Positions 13,091-24,294 are shown, counted from the stretch's first letter. The stretch: 64,000 nt of DNA from Epiperipatus broadwayi (GCA_028023455.1 JAQFVV010006274.1:2668001-2732000), one strand, 5' to 3'. Notes: a model not told the origin generated them from the sequence alone. Program-made: numbers and translations.

Positions 13091-13460
13091 ATTAGATCTA
13101 AAAAACCAACTCAAGCAAAGCATTTATCTAAAAGATAATTGTTAGAAGAAGATCTGAAACTTTTAGACATCTACATGTCTTTAAAGTCAGCTCTCCAACT
13201 GAAAAAATCATATGGGCCTGAACTTAATTCAGATACTTCATATATTAGTAGGCTTAGCTCTTTAATTTAGCTAAAGCCACAACAGCAAAATAATAATAGT
13301 AATAACAACAAGTCAGATGTCACATGACTTATATATAGCTTGCACTTACAAATATGTAAAATTAAGAGCGTGCTAATAACTCTAAACAAGCTTTTTTTTT
13401 TTTTATTTATGATAAATGCTACTACAAGAGAAGGCATTCAAATCATTTTTATCTTGGATT

Positions 13461-13516
13461 GTCCCCATCCCCAGACCGGTTTCGACCTATGGGTCTCTTC
13501 AGTGAGGAGTTGGAAC
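13461..13516 (-). ncRNA. hammerhead ribozyme, family A, best copy
   Basis: Read on the minus strand: outer stem I GTTCC, inner stem I TCCTCA, core CTGAAGA (13496-13502), stem II GACC-CATA-GGTC, GAAA (13480-13483), palindromic helix III ACCGGT (13475-13480), cleavage-site C (13474), then TGGGGA and GGGAC closing the inner and outer parts of stem I around a small internal loop. Every conserved core position fits the CUGANGA...GAAA...UH consensus. Helix III has no loop, so cleavage would need two copies to pair. Confidence 0.85.
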
Positions 13517-13690
13517 ATTAGATCTAAAAAACCAAATCAAGCAAAGCATTTATCTAAAAGATAATTGTTAGAAGAAAATCTGAAACTTTTAGACATCTAC
13601 ATGTCTTTAAAGTCAGCTCTCCAACTAAAAAAATCATATGGGCCTGAACTTAATTCAGATACTCCATATATTAGTAGGCTTAGCTCTTTA

Positions 13691-14384
13691 TATATATATA
13701 TATACTTATAACACATACACAAAATATTAAATATCTTAAGAGATATTTTAAATTTAGTTTAAGGTGATATAGTATTTTATAATGATAAGATCTTACCATG
13801 CTAAATAATGAAACGGTCACAAACCATAATTATTTCAGATATTCTTTTAATATTTTACTGTTATTTTTTTTAGTTCCTCCGATAATGATAATTCTTTTTG
13901 GACACTGGTGATGTTAGTGAGTAAATACAACAACACTGGTCACATTATCTGAGGTATAATATTTGTAGATCTTAGTTAGTGTAAAAGAATTTGTTTTTTC
14001 TTTCATGACATTATAGAGGCATTGCACAGGCTGTTTTTGCAAACTTCAGTATTATTTTCTGAATCTAATTGCTTTTTTCAGACCTTTTGACTGGGGTGTT
14101 TTTGTTATCTAGTTTTAAATGGTGAATAGATTATTATCTAGTTTTACACAGTAAATAGATTCAGTCCTCATACTGACTGTTATAACTGGAGTATGGAAAA
14201 ATGCTTTTAAAAACAGTCAGTGAAATACAGCTTATAGTCGAAAAAGAGTTCTAATCAACAGTTGTTTCTCTCTTCAGCAAGAATCATGGCAATCTGGCTT
14301 TAATAGTAGACAGCATCCTAATGCAAAGCAATATTGAATGAAATGCTGAATTTCTAGAATTAGAATACTAATTCTTAGTTGCTT
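13691..14384. other. AT-rich stretch, nothing recognised
   Basis: Short TA runs only; no gene or structured element recognised. Confidence 0.55.
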
Positions 14385-14639
14385 GCTTAAAATCTCCAAA
14401 AAAACTTCAGCTAAGTCAAGCCATTAAGAAAAGGTATAACTGTACAGATATATTCTCATTTAATATCACTGAATTAGCTTTCAGTGAATTCTCACCATAT
14501 TTATAGTGCAAAATTAATTAACTAACTGCACTGGAAGCAGGATGAATATATAATTTATAAAATATGCCAATTATTGCAATGAGAAATGTAAATTATAAAA
14601 ATCAGATGTTTTCTTTTTTTTTTACAAAGGGATGCAAAA

Positions 14640-14745
14640 CTCCTTCCTGTTGATTGATTTCAGGTCTCTTGCAATAATCCATGCCTCCTTAAACTTTCTC
14701 TTATGATCATCCCTCTCTATGCAGATGGACTTAATAGTAGAAGAT
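14640..14745 (-). pseudogene. PLE GIY-YIG C-terminal fragment, left arm
   Basis: The minus strand reads HKRKFKEAWIIARDLKSINR, the conserved KR.KEAW.I....IN block near the end of PLE endonucleases. Upstream sequence on this strand is broken by stops. Non-functional. Confidence 0.65.
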
Positions 14746-15114
14746 TAAAAACATATATATTATAGCAAACTCATGATCCAGGAAAATTGACTTATGTTGC
14801 TGATCTTATTCTGACTTTTTATAAAGATTGGAGTGCTGAGTGACTCTCATTGATCTATTAGCTTGAGACTATGCTGTGCTATAAGCTGGAGATGAGTATG
14901 AAATTTTATAGGCTATTTGAGGAACATAGAGGAATGAAGTTTTATAGACTTTTTCATGTCCATCTACAGCTTGTAGAGCAGCATACTAAGGGTAGTCTCA
15001 AGCTAATAGATTTATGAGAGTCATCCAGCATTCCAAATTTTATAAAAAGGCTAAACAAGATAAGCAACATAAATAAATTTTCCTGGATCACAAGTTTGCT
15101 ATAAGATTCATGTT

Positions 15115-15240
15115 TTCCCCTTCTAACATTAAGACCATCTGCGTAGAGATGGATTATTATAAGAGAAAGTTCAAGGAGGAATGGGTTATTGCAAGAGACC
15201 TGAATTCAATCAATAGAGAGGAGTCTTGCATTTCTCTGTC
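15115..15240 (+). pseudogene. PLE GIY-YIG C-terminal fragment, right arm
   Basis: The plus strand reads YYKRKFKEEWVIARDLNSIN, the partner of the left-arm fragment. Non-functional. Confidence 0.65.
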
Positions 15241-15430
15241 AAAAAAAGGAACATCTGACTTTTATAATTTATATTTCTCACTGCAATAATTTGCATAGTT
15301 TATAAACCCCCAGCTACCTAATTTTGCAATATTATTCTGGTGAGAATTCATTAAAAATTAATTCAGTGCTATTAAGTAAGAATATATCTATACAGTTGAC
15401 TCAGCTAAGTTTTTCTGGAGTATTTCAAAG

Positions 15431-16242
15431 AATTTCATGTTAAATAATTAAATTGTTTTAGATCTATTTATATCTATTTGATGTTGTTAAAACAACATGA
15501 TTTAAAACAACATATATGTCATCAACTAGGAAAAATCTAATCTTTGCATCATTACAATAATATATTTTTTGAAAAACATCCTTTTTACTTTCTTCAAAAC
15601 ATGTTGCAGATATGAATTTTATATACATTATATCATGATTTTATATATAAATAAGTGAAATAAAAAAAAGAAAAAAGAAATTTTTATTTCCTCTCTTTAT
15701 TTATATCTATTAACATAGAAAGAAAGAAAATTCATTGTTGACCTTTACTTACAGCTTGATAATCTCTAAAATATGATACATTCCAAAATTTTAATATTAA
15801 TGTCAAATTCATCATCAGATTTTTTATAAAAATGGATAAGTTGTTTTAATAAAACTTCCATTTGAAAAGCAAATTAAATAGGGTTTGTAATGCTTACATT
15901 TTTCTAAACTACACAATTCAAATTCTTTCCTATATCAAGACTACTTTTCTAACTTCTTTTACAATGTACTTTATTGTTTGGTTTGTCATATATTACAAAA
16001 TAAATACTTAATAATCTTTAATATAGTGCAGTAATTAATTTTTCTCTCAGCCTTTAGGCAGTTTACATTTTTCTTTTTCTAATGACATGTATATATGTGC
16101 ACATATGCAAATGACAGTTTGTATATTTATTAGTTCGTTCATGTAAGTTTTTAGTAAACATATATTTTTCTTTATAGCTTTGTAATATAATTAATCTGAG
16201 CCACATTGGATTCATTATAGTTACAAAACACAACATATATAT
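15431..16242. other. AT-rich stretch, nothing recognised
   Basis: No supported feature before the left LTR begins. Confidence 0.55.
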
Positions 16243-17903
16243 TGTGCCAAGGCTGTATTGGCACATATATAAAATAATTTTATCTAAAAAAATTATTAAA
16301 GTAAGGAATCAACAAATCAATAAATAAGTTATAAAAATCTCAAGTTTCTTTATTAAACGAAATGTAGTTTGTTTTCATAAATGTAAATTTAAAAGTCTAA
16401 GTGTTGTTAAAATAAAAGTTACAATTAATTAATTAAAAGAGGGGAGGGGGAGTTTTCCTGTAGAAAAAACTAAAAGTTTAATAGGAGAAGTTAAAGAGTT
16501 TTATTTATTATAAGTTAAAAGTTAAAATATAAATCTCTTTTCATTCGAGTTTATTAGAATAAATTATACATGTGCGTAAATGTAAGCTTGTTAATAAAAT
16601 ATGTAATAAATGGGTGTATACATGCGTGTTAAAATCATATTGAAAAAAACACATGAAAATAAATATTAAAATGAAAGTTAAAAAATATATTTAAAAACAC
16701 AGTGGTGGCTACTAATTAAAGATATAAAAACAATATGTTTGTGATGGCTACTACTAATTAAATGATCTTCAATGACATGAGATTATCAAAGGAATTTTGA
16801 CAATAGATATTGCCGGAGGATATTAAAAGGAAAACATGTCGCAGGTATAAATAGCCAATTTTTTATCGGGCAGTCAGTGAGGACAATCAGTCTAGTTAAT
16901 TGCATCAGAGATAACAGTTCAGTTTATTATGTATCCCGAAACAAAAATGCAGTGCTGAGCAGCTTTTGGGAACATAAAATCTTACTTTAGCCCTTAGTCC
17001 AGTGAAACAGAAAAACCTGCCCATAAAAATAATCTCTGTGTAACAGTTTGAAGAATCTCCGTCAATATCTAATTGTCTCCAATAATAAGAAAAGTGAATA
17101 ATAATGAAACTCCTTAAGGAAACGTCCCAGCCATCTGGAAATATTCTCACCTAAAACAGTAACCAAAGAAAATGAAGTTCTACATCCACATTCAAAATCC
17201 TAGGTAATAATATTTCTATAGTAGCCATCGCATTAATTCGTAAAGCCTCTAAAGACAAGTAATTTGAACTCTATAAGCATGCATAAAATGAACTATTGAT
17301 GTGCATGTTTGTAAAAGCTATATGATTTTATAAACATCAAATATTATTTATGCTTTGTCATAAGATATATTATAGTGTGTTAATTTAAAATGTGCGTGTG
17401 TTATATTAGATTTATAAAATGTTTAAAATTAGTAAATGTTAATTAAAATAAATGGTCTTTAAAACTTAAACTTTATTTGTCAGTCAATTCTTTTTACCAA
17501 TCTCTCTTACAATTCTTTTTACAATCTTTTTACCAATTCTTTTTATCAATTTCTTTTGCTAATTCTTTTATCAATTTTTTTCACCACTAATTTTGTATAA
17601 TTTGTTATTAATTATAAGTAGCTGAGCTAATCTATGGGTATAACTTAGGCGTTGAGTTAGTGGCCATTGTTCAAGTGCATTGTGTATTCTTCTAAATAAA
17701 TAGCTGGTGCCTGTGTTTACACAAAACAAAAAAGTGCTTTGAACTTGGTGTTGAACTCAACAGTCAAGAAGAAGTTATGTCCTAGAAATGTGACACTAGT
17801 TATATATTTTATAGCTATTGTTTGGACATACATACTTTCCAAGTATGTTCTTCTCTGCCTAAGAGACTAGTGTTTCAAATGTCCCATATTCGAACCTGGT
17901 ACA
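16243..17903 (+). repeat. 5' long terminal repeat
   Basis: Aligns along its whole length with 20412-22076. Unusually long for an element of 5.8 kb. The minus-strand open frame at 16905-17150, repeated in the other LTR, has no recognisable domain and is probably a shadow. Confidence 0.85.
16846..16880 (+). promoter_or_regulatory. LTR core promoter (TATA plus initiator)
   Basis: TATAAATAG at 16846-16854 is followed 30 nt from its first base by the A of TCAGT (16874-16878), a classical initiator spacing. The same pair is kept in the 3' LTR at 21015-21023 and 21043-21047. It would mark the start of R. Confidence 0.65.
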
Positions 17904-17905
17904 AA

Positions 17906-17923
17906 TGGCACCCAACATGGGGC
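17906..17923 (+). other. primer-binding site, tRNA-Lys type
   Basis: TGGCACCCAACATGGGGC matches the 3' end complement of tRNA-Lys(CUU) except for two CpG-to-CpA changes. It sits 2 nt after the LTR end, as expected. Confidence 0.75.
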
Positions 17924-18179
17924 TGGATATAAGAAACAATAGTAATTAAATACTTTGTTTCTTGTTTAAAAATAAAAACCTTAAAGAAAAGCTAAATTAC
18001 GTATTTAAAGTGGTTTAACTTAAAAAAAAAATTGACTGAAACCTTTTTTTTCATTAAATGAAAAGAGATTTATGCTATTTACATTATTTAAAATAAATGA
18101 TTATGTTAAATCAGAGACAAATGGGTATTATTGGTGAAGCTGAAGCATTAGGAATGGGTAGAGGAAATGGACAATTGGG

Positions 18180-18801
18180 TTGAGTCAGCATGTTTCAATC
18201 TTAGTAAAAAAAATAAACAATAATATTCGATTTGTTAATGCAAAAGATAATTTAAAAAAAATAAAAAGCAGTAGTGTAACTATGAATAAAGAAATGAAGC
18301 CAGAAGAAAGCCCAATATATTTCAAAAATTCTCAGTTAGTGAAAAAAGAGAAAGAAGTATCTGAGATGCAAATGATGATGAAAATGATGATGAATATGAT
18401 GCAAGAGTTCAAAGAAGAATTGTGTCAGAAATTTGAGCAAAGTCATCAAGACCTCAAAGAAGAATTGTGTCAGAAATTTGAACAAGATCATCTAAAACTT
18501 AAAACAAAAATTAATGAACTTAGAACGGAAATTAGAGAAATGAGATGTGAAATTACAGGAAAGGTAGAGCAAAATCAAGAGATCGTAGAAGTAGATTTTG
18601 TTAAAGAAAGTAAGGAAGTTGAGGTCAAGAAAAAAATAGTAGTCAGATAGTGGTACTTATAGTAGTTGGGAAATAGAAATTAAATTACAATCAGATAGGG
18701 TTGCTACAGAGAAAGTAGAAACAAATGTAGATCAAGAAATAGAAGAGAGACATAATTTCAAGGTAGAAGATAGTGTTGAAAAGTTTTTACAAAAATTTTA
18801 A
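18180..18801 (+). pseudogene. gag-like coiled-coil protein, frameshifted
   Basis: An open frame of 156 codons (18180-18650) runs into a +1 shift at about 18648, after which the sense frame continues SSWEIEIKLQSDRVATEKVE to a stop at 18799-18801. The protein is highly charged and lacks cysteines typical of a zinc knuckle. A methionine-rich stretch (MQMMMKMMMNMMQ) is followed by a predicted coiled coil containing EELCQKFEQ twice, 14 residues apart. Its position directly after the primer site is that of gag. No match to a known Gag fold can be claimed. A frame upstream (IGEAEALGMGRGNGQLG) suggests the original start lay before 18180. Confidence 0.5.
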
Positions 18802-20411
18802 AAGGTTAAAGTAAAAGTTTGTGTTTGTTTTAAATGTAGATTTAAAATAAAAAAAGAAAGCGTAGGAAAAAATATTCACGGTTAGGCAAAATACGGAGGT
18901 CTGTGAAGCTTAAAGGTTTTCTAATTTACAAGGCACAAATTAGAACAATAAAGGGAAAGAGATTAAGTAATAAATTATAAGAGAGGGATAAATAAGAGAG
19001 GAAATTTAGTTTATATTATAGGGTAAGTATGTAGAAAAAAGGAACCACCTGACAAAGTTTAAAAGTTAGTAATAAGGACAGAATATTAAAGTAGACGGAA
19101 ACAATAAGGACTGGAAATGGACAATGAGCATGAAAATAATTGTTCTAACGTAAATAAATCTGAGAAGTTAAAATCTGAAACTTCTATTTAAAACTAAGAT
19201 AATAAATTAAAAAAAAAAAGAATAATGATAAACGAAATGTTTGAAAGTAATAATAATAATGGGGGCTTCATTGAATAAAAGATTTTTTTTTTCCACACAC
19301 ATATTAATTAAAAAAAATGTTTGTAAATAAATAAGTAGGTCAAATAGTTAAAATAAAATCGATAAAATCAAGTTAAATAAATAAGCATAATATATCTGTA
19401 GTAAATAATAATAAAGAATGACTCGTAATAAACTAATAGATTTTTTTTTGGAATACACGCACGGTGATAAAAGGAAGCAAATAAATGATTTAAAGTCAAG
19501 TCAAATAAAATATCTGTATAATAAAGGATTGTAATAAAATAAAATAGTTTCTAAGTATATGCATGTTAATATATAAGGTAAACTTATGGTTTAAAAATAA
19601 TATCCTAAGACTAATCTATTTAAATGATGTTCGTAATGGTTTAAAAATAATATTGTACGATTTGTGTAATGTAAGTAAATATGTTAAAATAATATTCGAT
19701 TAAAGGTTAATGTAAATAAATAGTTTAAGATATTGGTCACATGAATTAAATATAATATTGTACAGTTAAAATAGATAGAATATAAAGTCAATCTAAGTTG
19801 TATTAAAGTGTATAAGGGTTTAAGGGAAGAGGGTAGTGTAAAATAAGTTTAGTTAAGGATAAGTTTAAATCTGTCTACTGGATAAATTGTAGTACCTGTA
19901 ACGAATTGGCAGGGATCATTCTTCTTTTAAAATGTGCACTGGGGACAATTCAGCATAAGCCACAAGTCACTTTTTCAGGGAAGAATTCCTATACCTTGTA
20001 CCTTGTTTTCCAAAGTGTAAGACGGAAATGGACAGTTGAGAATTCCTGCCATTCGCAGTGACCCTTTCTTTTTTAAGTCTGGTTAAAACCCAGCAAATGA
20101 AGCTTCATTTTCATATGTGTAAGTAAGTAAGTATAAGTCAGTGAATCTGCCTTCACTTCATTTCCAAAGGATCCCTGTGCCACAAAATTAGTTTGTCCCG
20201 GTGGTCACTATCCAGGTCTCAGAACATTGTAAGCAATATTGCCAGCATCGAAAGAAGTAAAGCATAAATAAAGATTGCCCTTAGCATGTAAAGTGAAAGA
20301 TATGGAAAGCAAACTTAGAAAATTAATGAATATTTACAATTAAGAATTAAAGTTGTCAGAGATAAAATGGTCAAAAATGATGCATTTTATTCTCAAACGA
20401 AGAGGGTATAA
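18802..20411 (+). other. internal non-coding part of the LTR element
   Basis: Purine-rich, stop-rich sequence with no RT, protease or integrase motif in any frame. A less AT-rich block at about 19890-20240 contains imperfect repeats of ATTCCT and CTTC motifs. The last bases before the 3' LTR hold GAAGAGGG, a likely polypurine tract. Confidence 0.6.
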
Positions 20412-22076
20412 TGTATCAAGGCTGTATTGGCACATATAGAAAATAATTTTATCTAAAAAATTATTAAAGTAAGGAATCAACAAATCAATAAATAAGTTAT
20501 AAAAAATCTCAAGTTTCTTCATTAAACAAAATGTAGTTTGTTTTCATAAACGTAAGTTTAAAAGTCTAAGTGTTGTTGAAATAAAAGTTACAATTAATTA
20601 ATTAAAAGAGAAGAGGAGGAGTTTTCCTGTAGAAAAAACTAAAAGTTTAATAGGAGAAGTTAAAGAGTTTTATTTATTATAAGTTAAAAGTTAAAATATA
20701 AATTTCTTTTCATTCTAGTTTATTAGAATAAATTATACATATGCGTAAATGTAAGCTTGTTAATAAAATAAATAATAAATGTATGTATATATGCATGTTA
20801 AAATCATATTGAAAAAAACGCATGAAAATAAATATTAAAATGAAAGTTTAAAAATATATTTAAAAACCCAGTGGTGGCTACTAATTAAAGATATAAAAAC
20901 AACATGTTTGTGATGGCTACTACTAATTAAACGATCTTCAAAAACATGAGATTATCAAAGGAATTTTAACAACAGATATTGCTGGAGGATATTAAAAGGA
21001 CAACATATCGCAGGTATAAATAGCCAATTTTTTATCAGACAGTCAGTGAAGACATTCAGTCTAGTTAACTGCATCAGAGATAACAGTTCAGTTTATTATG
21101 TATCCAGAAACAAAAATGCAGTGCTGAGCAGCTTTTGGGAACATACGATCTTACTTCAGCCCTTAGTCCAGTGAAACAGCAAAACCTGCCCATGAAAATA
21201 ATGTCTGCATAACAGCTTGAAGAATCTCCATCAATATCTAATTGGCTCCAATAATAAGAAAAGTGAATAATAATGAAACTTCTCAAGGAAAAGTCCCAGC
21301 CAGCTGGAAATATTCTCACCTAAAGCAGTAACCAAAAAAAAAATGAAGTTCTACGTCCATATTCAAAATCCAAGGTAATAATATTTCTATAGTAGCCATC
21401 ACATTAATTCGTAAAACCTCCAGAGACAAGTAATTTGAACTCTATAATCATGCATAAAATGAACTATTGATGTGTGTGTTTGTGAATGCTATATGATTTT
21501 TATAAACATCAAATATTATTTATGCTTTGTCATAAGTTATATTATAGTGCGTTAATTTAAAATGTGTGTGTGTTATATTAGATTTATAAAATGTTTAAAA
21601 TTAGTAAATGTTAATTAAAATAAATGGTCTTTAAAACTTAAACTTTATTTGTCGGTCAATTTTTTTTACCAATCTCTCTTACAATTCTTTTTACAATCTT
21701 TTTACCAATTCTTTTTATCAATTCCTTTTACCCATTCTTTTATCAATTCTTTTCACCACTAATTTTGTATAATTTGTTATTAATTACAAGTAGCTGAGGT
21801 AGTCTATGGTTATAACTTAGGTGGTGAGTTAGTGGCCATTGTTCAAAGTGCATTGTGTATTCTTCTGAATAAATAGCTGGTGCCTGTGTTTACACAAAAC
21901 AAAAAAGTGCTTTGAACTTGGTGTTGAACTCAACAGTCAAGAAGAAGTTATGTCCTGGAAATGTGACACTAGTTATATATTTTATAGCTATCGTTTAGAC
22001 ATACATACTTTCTGAGTATGTTCTTTTCTGCCTAAGAGATCGGTGTTTCAAATGTCCCATATTTGAACCCGGTACA
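20412..22076 (+). repeat. 3' long terminal repeat
   Basis: Partner of 16243-17903. Ends GGTACA before an ATATATAT flank. AATAAA-type signals occur in the downstream third of both LTRs (for example near 17447 and 17692). Confidence 0.85.
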
Positions 22077-22399
22077 ATATATATATATATGTGTGTGCGT
22101 TCATTCTCTTATTTAGACTTGATATTCTCAATATTTATTTTATTATTTTGACTTTTTATTCTTAATTGCAATCACTTTTTGTTTATATATATATATGCGA
22201 GATTTTGTTTTTATTAGTGCATTTTTTACCTTTGAGTTCAATACTATCACAACCATCCATCAAACCAAAAGTTAGACCAACCTTTTACACTATAAATACA
22301 TTAAAACATACACTTTTTCAAGTAGGCCATATAGCACATATTACCATTTTACTTCATAATTTCATATATATATATTTAATATTATATTATTTTCAGGAT

Positions 22400-22690
22400 A
22401 TTCCATGAAGTAAAATAGTTAAATAGCTGATGTTTCAGTACAATATCAAGTACCTTCCTCAGAGTGTCATCTTTCGCAAATCATAGAAATGCATGTGAGA
22501 TTTTTGATCTCACACACATTTTTATGATTTGAGAAAGAGGACAGTTTGAGGAAGGTACTTGATATTGTATTGATTTATGTCAGCTACATGCATTCCTATG
22601 ATTTGAGAAAGAGGATGCTCTGAGAAAGGTACTTGATATTGCACTAAAATGTAAGCTATTTAGCCATTTTACTACACAGAATATTTCAAA
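22400..22690. repeat. family E repeat, one minus and two plus copies
   Basis: GAGGAAGGTACTTGATATTG occurs on the plus strand near 22551 and, with one change, near 22621; its complement lies near 22441-22460. Flanks AATAGCTGATGTTTCAGTAC and GTAAGCTATTTAGCCATTTT are related in inverted order. The copies are arranged as inverted and tandem pieces, like the other ribozyme families. Confidence 0.65.
22423..22466 (-). ncRNA. hammerhead-like relic, family E
   Basis: Minus strand: CTGAGGA (22456-22462), GTAC-loop-GTAC stem II, GAAA (22433-22436), CATC where ancestral CGTC is likely, then AGC. Helix III would have been ACGU, a 4-nt palindrome, with C as the cleavage base. Plus-strand copies have TGAGGA...GATTTATGTC and CTGAGAA...AAAATGTAAGC. 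All three are decayed. Confidence 0.4.
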
Positions 22691-22799
22691 AATAATATAA
22701 TATGAAATCATCATTTATTTGTGAAAATATTAGAATTAACTTATGTATTTAGATATACACAAAAACATAATAAAATACAAAAAAAATATTTGTGTATAA

Positions 22800-22845
22800 A
22801 ATTAATATTTCAGCCAGAAGACTGGTTTTCATGAGAAAGGAAAAA
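22800..22845 (-). ncRNA. decayed hammerhead ribozyme, family D, minus copy
   Basis: CTCATGA replaces CTGATGA (G5 lost). Stem II AACCAG/CTGGCT and GAAA remain. Inverted partner of the copy at 22901-22944, with ATTTTACTATATAT shared between them. Confidence 0.5.
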
Positions 22846-22900
22846 TATATAGTAAAATGGCTGTGTTCAAAAACAACAACACCATTTTACTATATATATA

Positions 22901-22944
22901 TATTTTCTGATGAAAACCAGTTCTCTGATTGAAATATTAAAATA
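22901..22944 (+). ncRNA. hammerhead ribozyme, family D
   Basis: TATTTT (22901-22906), CTGATGA (22907-22913), stem II AACCAG-TTCT-CTGATT with one C-A mismatch, GAAA (22931-22934), ATAT palindrome for helix III (22934-22937), U17, then AAAATA (22939-22944) pairing fully with TATTTT. The core is intact, but helices I and III are all A-U, so stability is doubtful. Confidence 0.6.
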
Positions 22945-23117
22945 ATTTTATATGCAAGTAATTTTTTTTTTTGTATTTTATTATTTTTTCTATATATTTT
23001 TTAAGTTAATTTATATATATATGTAATAAATAAAGTTTGATATCTGTATTCGTTTCACAATATATGTAATATACAAATCAATATATATATATCAAAATAC
23101 AGTACAATTTATATAAA

Positions 23118-23176
23118 TTATATTCTTTTAGAAGTACTTTCGACTATACACTTTGTAGTCTTTATCAACTATATAA
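23118..23176 (-). ncRNA. hammerhead-like ribozyme, family H (U3-A8 core), left arm
   Basis: Same motif as 24344-24402, in mirror image: UUGAUAA at 23162-23168, stem II GACTA/TAGTC, GAAA, palindromic AGTACT. It lies 50-110 nt 3' of the minus-strand ORF stop. Confidence 0.55.
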
Positions 23177-23225
23177 TGTTGAATAATCAAAACGAGACAA
23201 CCCTTAACAATACTCATAGTTCAAT

Positions 23226-23723
23226 TCAGATTTCCCACAATTCTGTTATCTTAATATTTGATGACTGGCAATTCATTAACATTTGACAATTTCTTGAAAT
23301 CAGCATAGCCTCTTTTATTTTACGTTTATTATGACAATGTTCAATTTGAATAATTTTCATATTTTTATAATCAAATTTAAATCCATATTGACAAGATTTA
23401 TTATGATCAAATATAACAGATGATGAAGGTTTATTTACATCTGTTCCATATTGATTCTCTTTTTGAATTCTATTATATAAAAGCATATGTTCTTTTATTC
23501 TCTTCTCAAATGTACACTTAGATTCACCAATGTATTGTATGCCGCATCCACATATCAATCTATATATAATAGAATTTTGATTAAACTTTGAATTTTGAAT
23601 TTTAGAATTATTAAGCAATCTATTTATGTTATTTGTAGAGAAAAAAGCAATATGACACAAACCATTATAAATTTTCCTAATAAACTTGACCTGCTCATCT
23701 GATATAAAGGCATTGAAATCCAT
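23226..23723 (-). CDS. PLE GIY-YIG endonuclease domain protein, left copy
   Basis: A 165-residue open frame. Residues 1-50 match the linker seen before PLE endonucleases (NINRLLNNS). The GIY-YIG domain follows: IIYRLICGCGIQYIGES at about 53-69, with the conserved arginine and EH of EKRIKEHM at about 74-81. Then come SVIFDHNKSCQY and the C-terminal KIKEAMLISR block. The domain nicks DNA during PLE integration. It lacks an RT and starts at the centre of a palindrome, so the ATG is the first in-frame one and not necessarily a true start. It differs from the right copy at six residues, mostly explained by CpG decay. Confidence 0.7.
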   Translation of the reverse strand: MDFNAFISDEQVKFIRKIYNGLCHIAFFSTNNINRLLNNSKIQNSKFNQNSIIYRLICGCGIQYIGESKCTFEKRIKEHMLLYNRIQKENQYGTDVNKPSSSVIFDHNKSCQYGFKFDYKNMKIIQIEHCHNKRKIKEAMLISRNCQMLMNCQSSNIKITELWEI

Positions 23724-23796
23724 TTCATTTTGATATTTTTATTTTTAATTTTATTATAGTGTTGAATAAAATTAAAAATAAAAATATCAAAATGAA

Positions 23797-24294
23797 ATGG
23801 ATTTCAATGCCTTTATATCAGATGAGCAGGTCAAGTTTATTAGGAAAATTTATAATGGTTTGTGTCATATTGCTTTTTTCTCTACAAATAACATAAATAG
23901 ATTGCTTAATAATTCTAAAATTCAAAATTCAAAGTTTAATCAAAATTCTATTATATATAGATTGATATGTGGATGCGGCGTACAATACATTGGTGAATCT
24001 AAGTGTACATTTGAGAAGAGAATAAAAGAACATATGCTTTTATATAATAGAATTCAAAAAGAGAATCAATATGGAACAGATGTAAATAAACCTTCATCAT
24101 CTGTTATATTTGATCATAATAAATCTTGTCAATATGGATTTAAATTTGATTATAAAAATATGAAAATTATTCAAATTGAACGTTGTCATAATAAACATAA
24201 AATAAAAGAGGCTATGTTGATTTCAAGAAATCGTCAAATGTTAATGAATCGCCAGTCATCAAATGTTAAGATAACAGAATTGTGGGAAATCTGA
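23797..24294 (+). CDS. PLE GIY-YIG endonuclease domain protein, right copy
   Basis: The mirror copy of the previous ORF, also 165 residues. CGCGVQYIGES at about 59-69 keeps the YIG triad, the arginine of KRIKEHM and the C-terminal KIKEAMLISRNRQ block. Because the full PLE protein would have an RT to the N-terminal side, this is a domain-only remnant, open but probably not a functional enzyme by itself. A family H ribozyme begins 50 nt after the stop on the same strand. Confidence 0.75.
   Translation: MDFNAFISDEQVKFIRKIYNGLCHIAFFSTNNINRLLNNSKIQNSKFNQNSIIYRLICGCGVQYIGESKCTFEKRIKEHMLLYNRIQKENQYGTDVNKPSSSVIFDHNKSCQYGFKFDYKNMKIIQIERCHNKHKIKEAMLISRNRQMLMNRQSSNVKITELWEI

Larger units (their letters stand above)
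12932..13690 (-). repeat. retrozyme-like tandem array, family A, 425-bp unit
   Basis: TAAAATTAAGAGCGTGC at 12932 recurs at 13357, a 425-bp period. The second unit is cut by a TA run near 13690. Each unit has one hammerhead on the minus strand, which is therefore the likely sense strand. The unit is non-coding. The same family occurs at 54.19-54.66 kb. Tandem units of a few hundred bases with one ribozyme each are the hallmark of retrozymes, which move through circular RNAs; here that is inference from form. Confidence 0.75.
14385..15430. mobile_element. inverted pair of PLE 3' fragments
   Basis: Two arms of roughly 0.5 kb (about 14385-14925 and 14940-15430) are diverged reverse complements. 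Landmarks include TCTCTTGCAATAATCC against GGTTATTGCAAGAGA, AGCTTGAGACTA against TAGTCTCAAGCTAATAG, and CTTCAGCTAAG against the mirror near 15400. Each arm encodes the tail of a GIY-YIG endonuclease reading outward, so the join lies on the 5' side. The same layout occurs at 23-24, 41-45 and 55-57 kb. Confidence 0.75.
16243..22076 (+). mobile_element. non-autonomous LTR retrotransposon
   Basis: Two LTRs of 1661 and 1665 bp (16243-17903 and 20412-22076) begin TGT and end ACA. They flank 2.5 kb of internal sequence. A primer-binding site starts 2 nt after the 5' LTR and a purine-rich tract (GAAGAGGG) lies just before the 3' LTR. Both outer flanks are ATAT-rich, consistent with a 4-5 bp target duplication, which the simple sequence makes unprovable. 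There is no protease, RT or integrase, so the element depended on another for movement. The LTRs differ by scattered substitutions, so it is not brand new. Confidence 0.85.

Noticed and set aside
16905-17150. Minus-strand 81-codon frame repeated in both LTRs (also 21074-21319)
   Set aside because: It lies antisense across the LTR promoter, has no domain, and is conserved only because the LTRs are copies.
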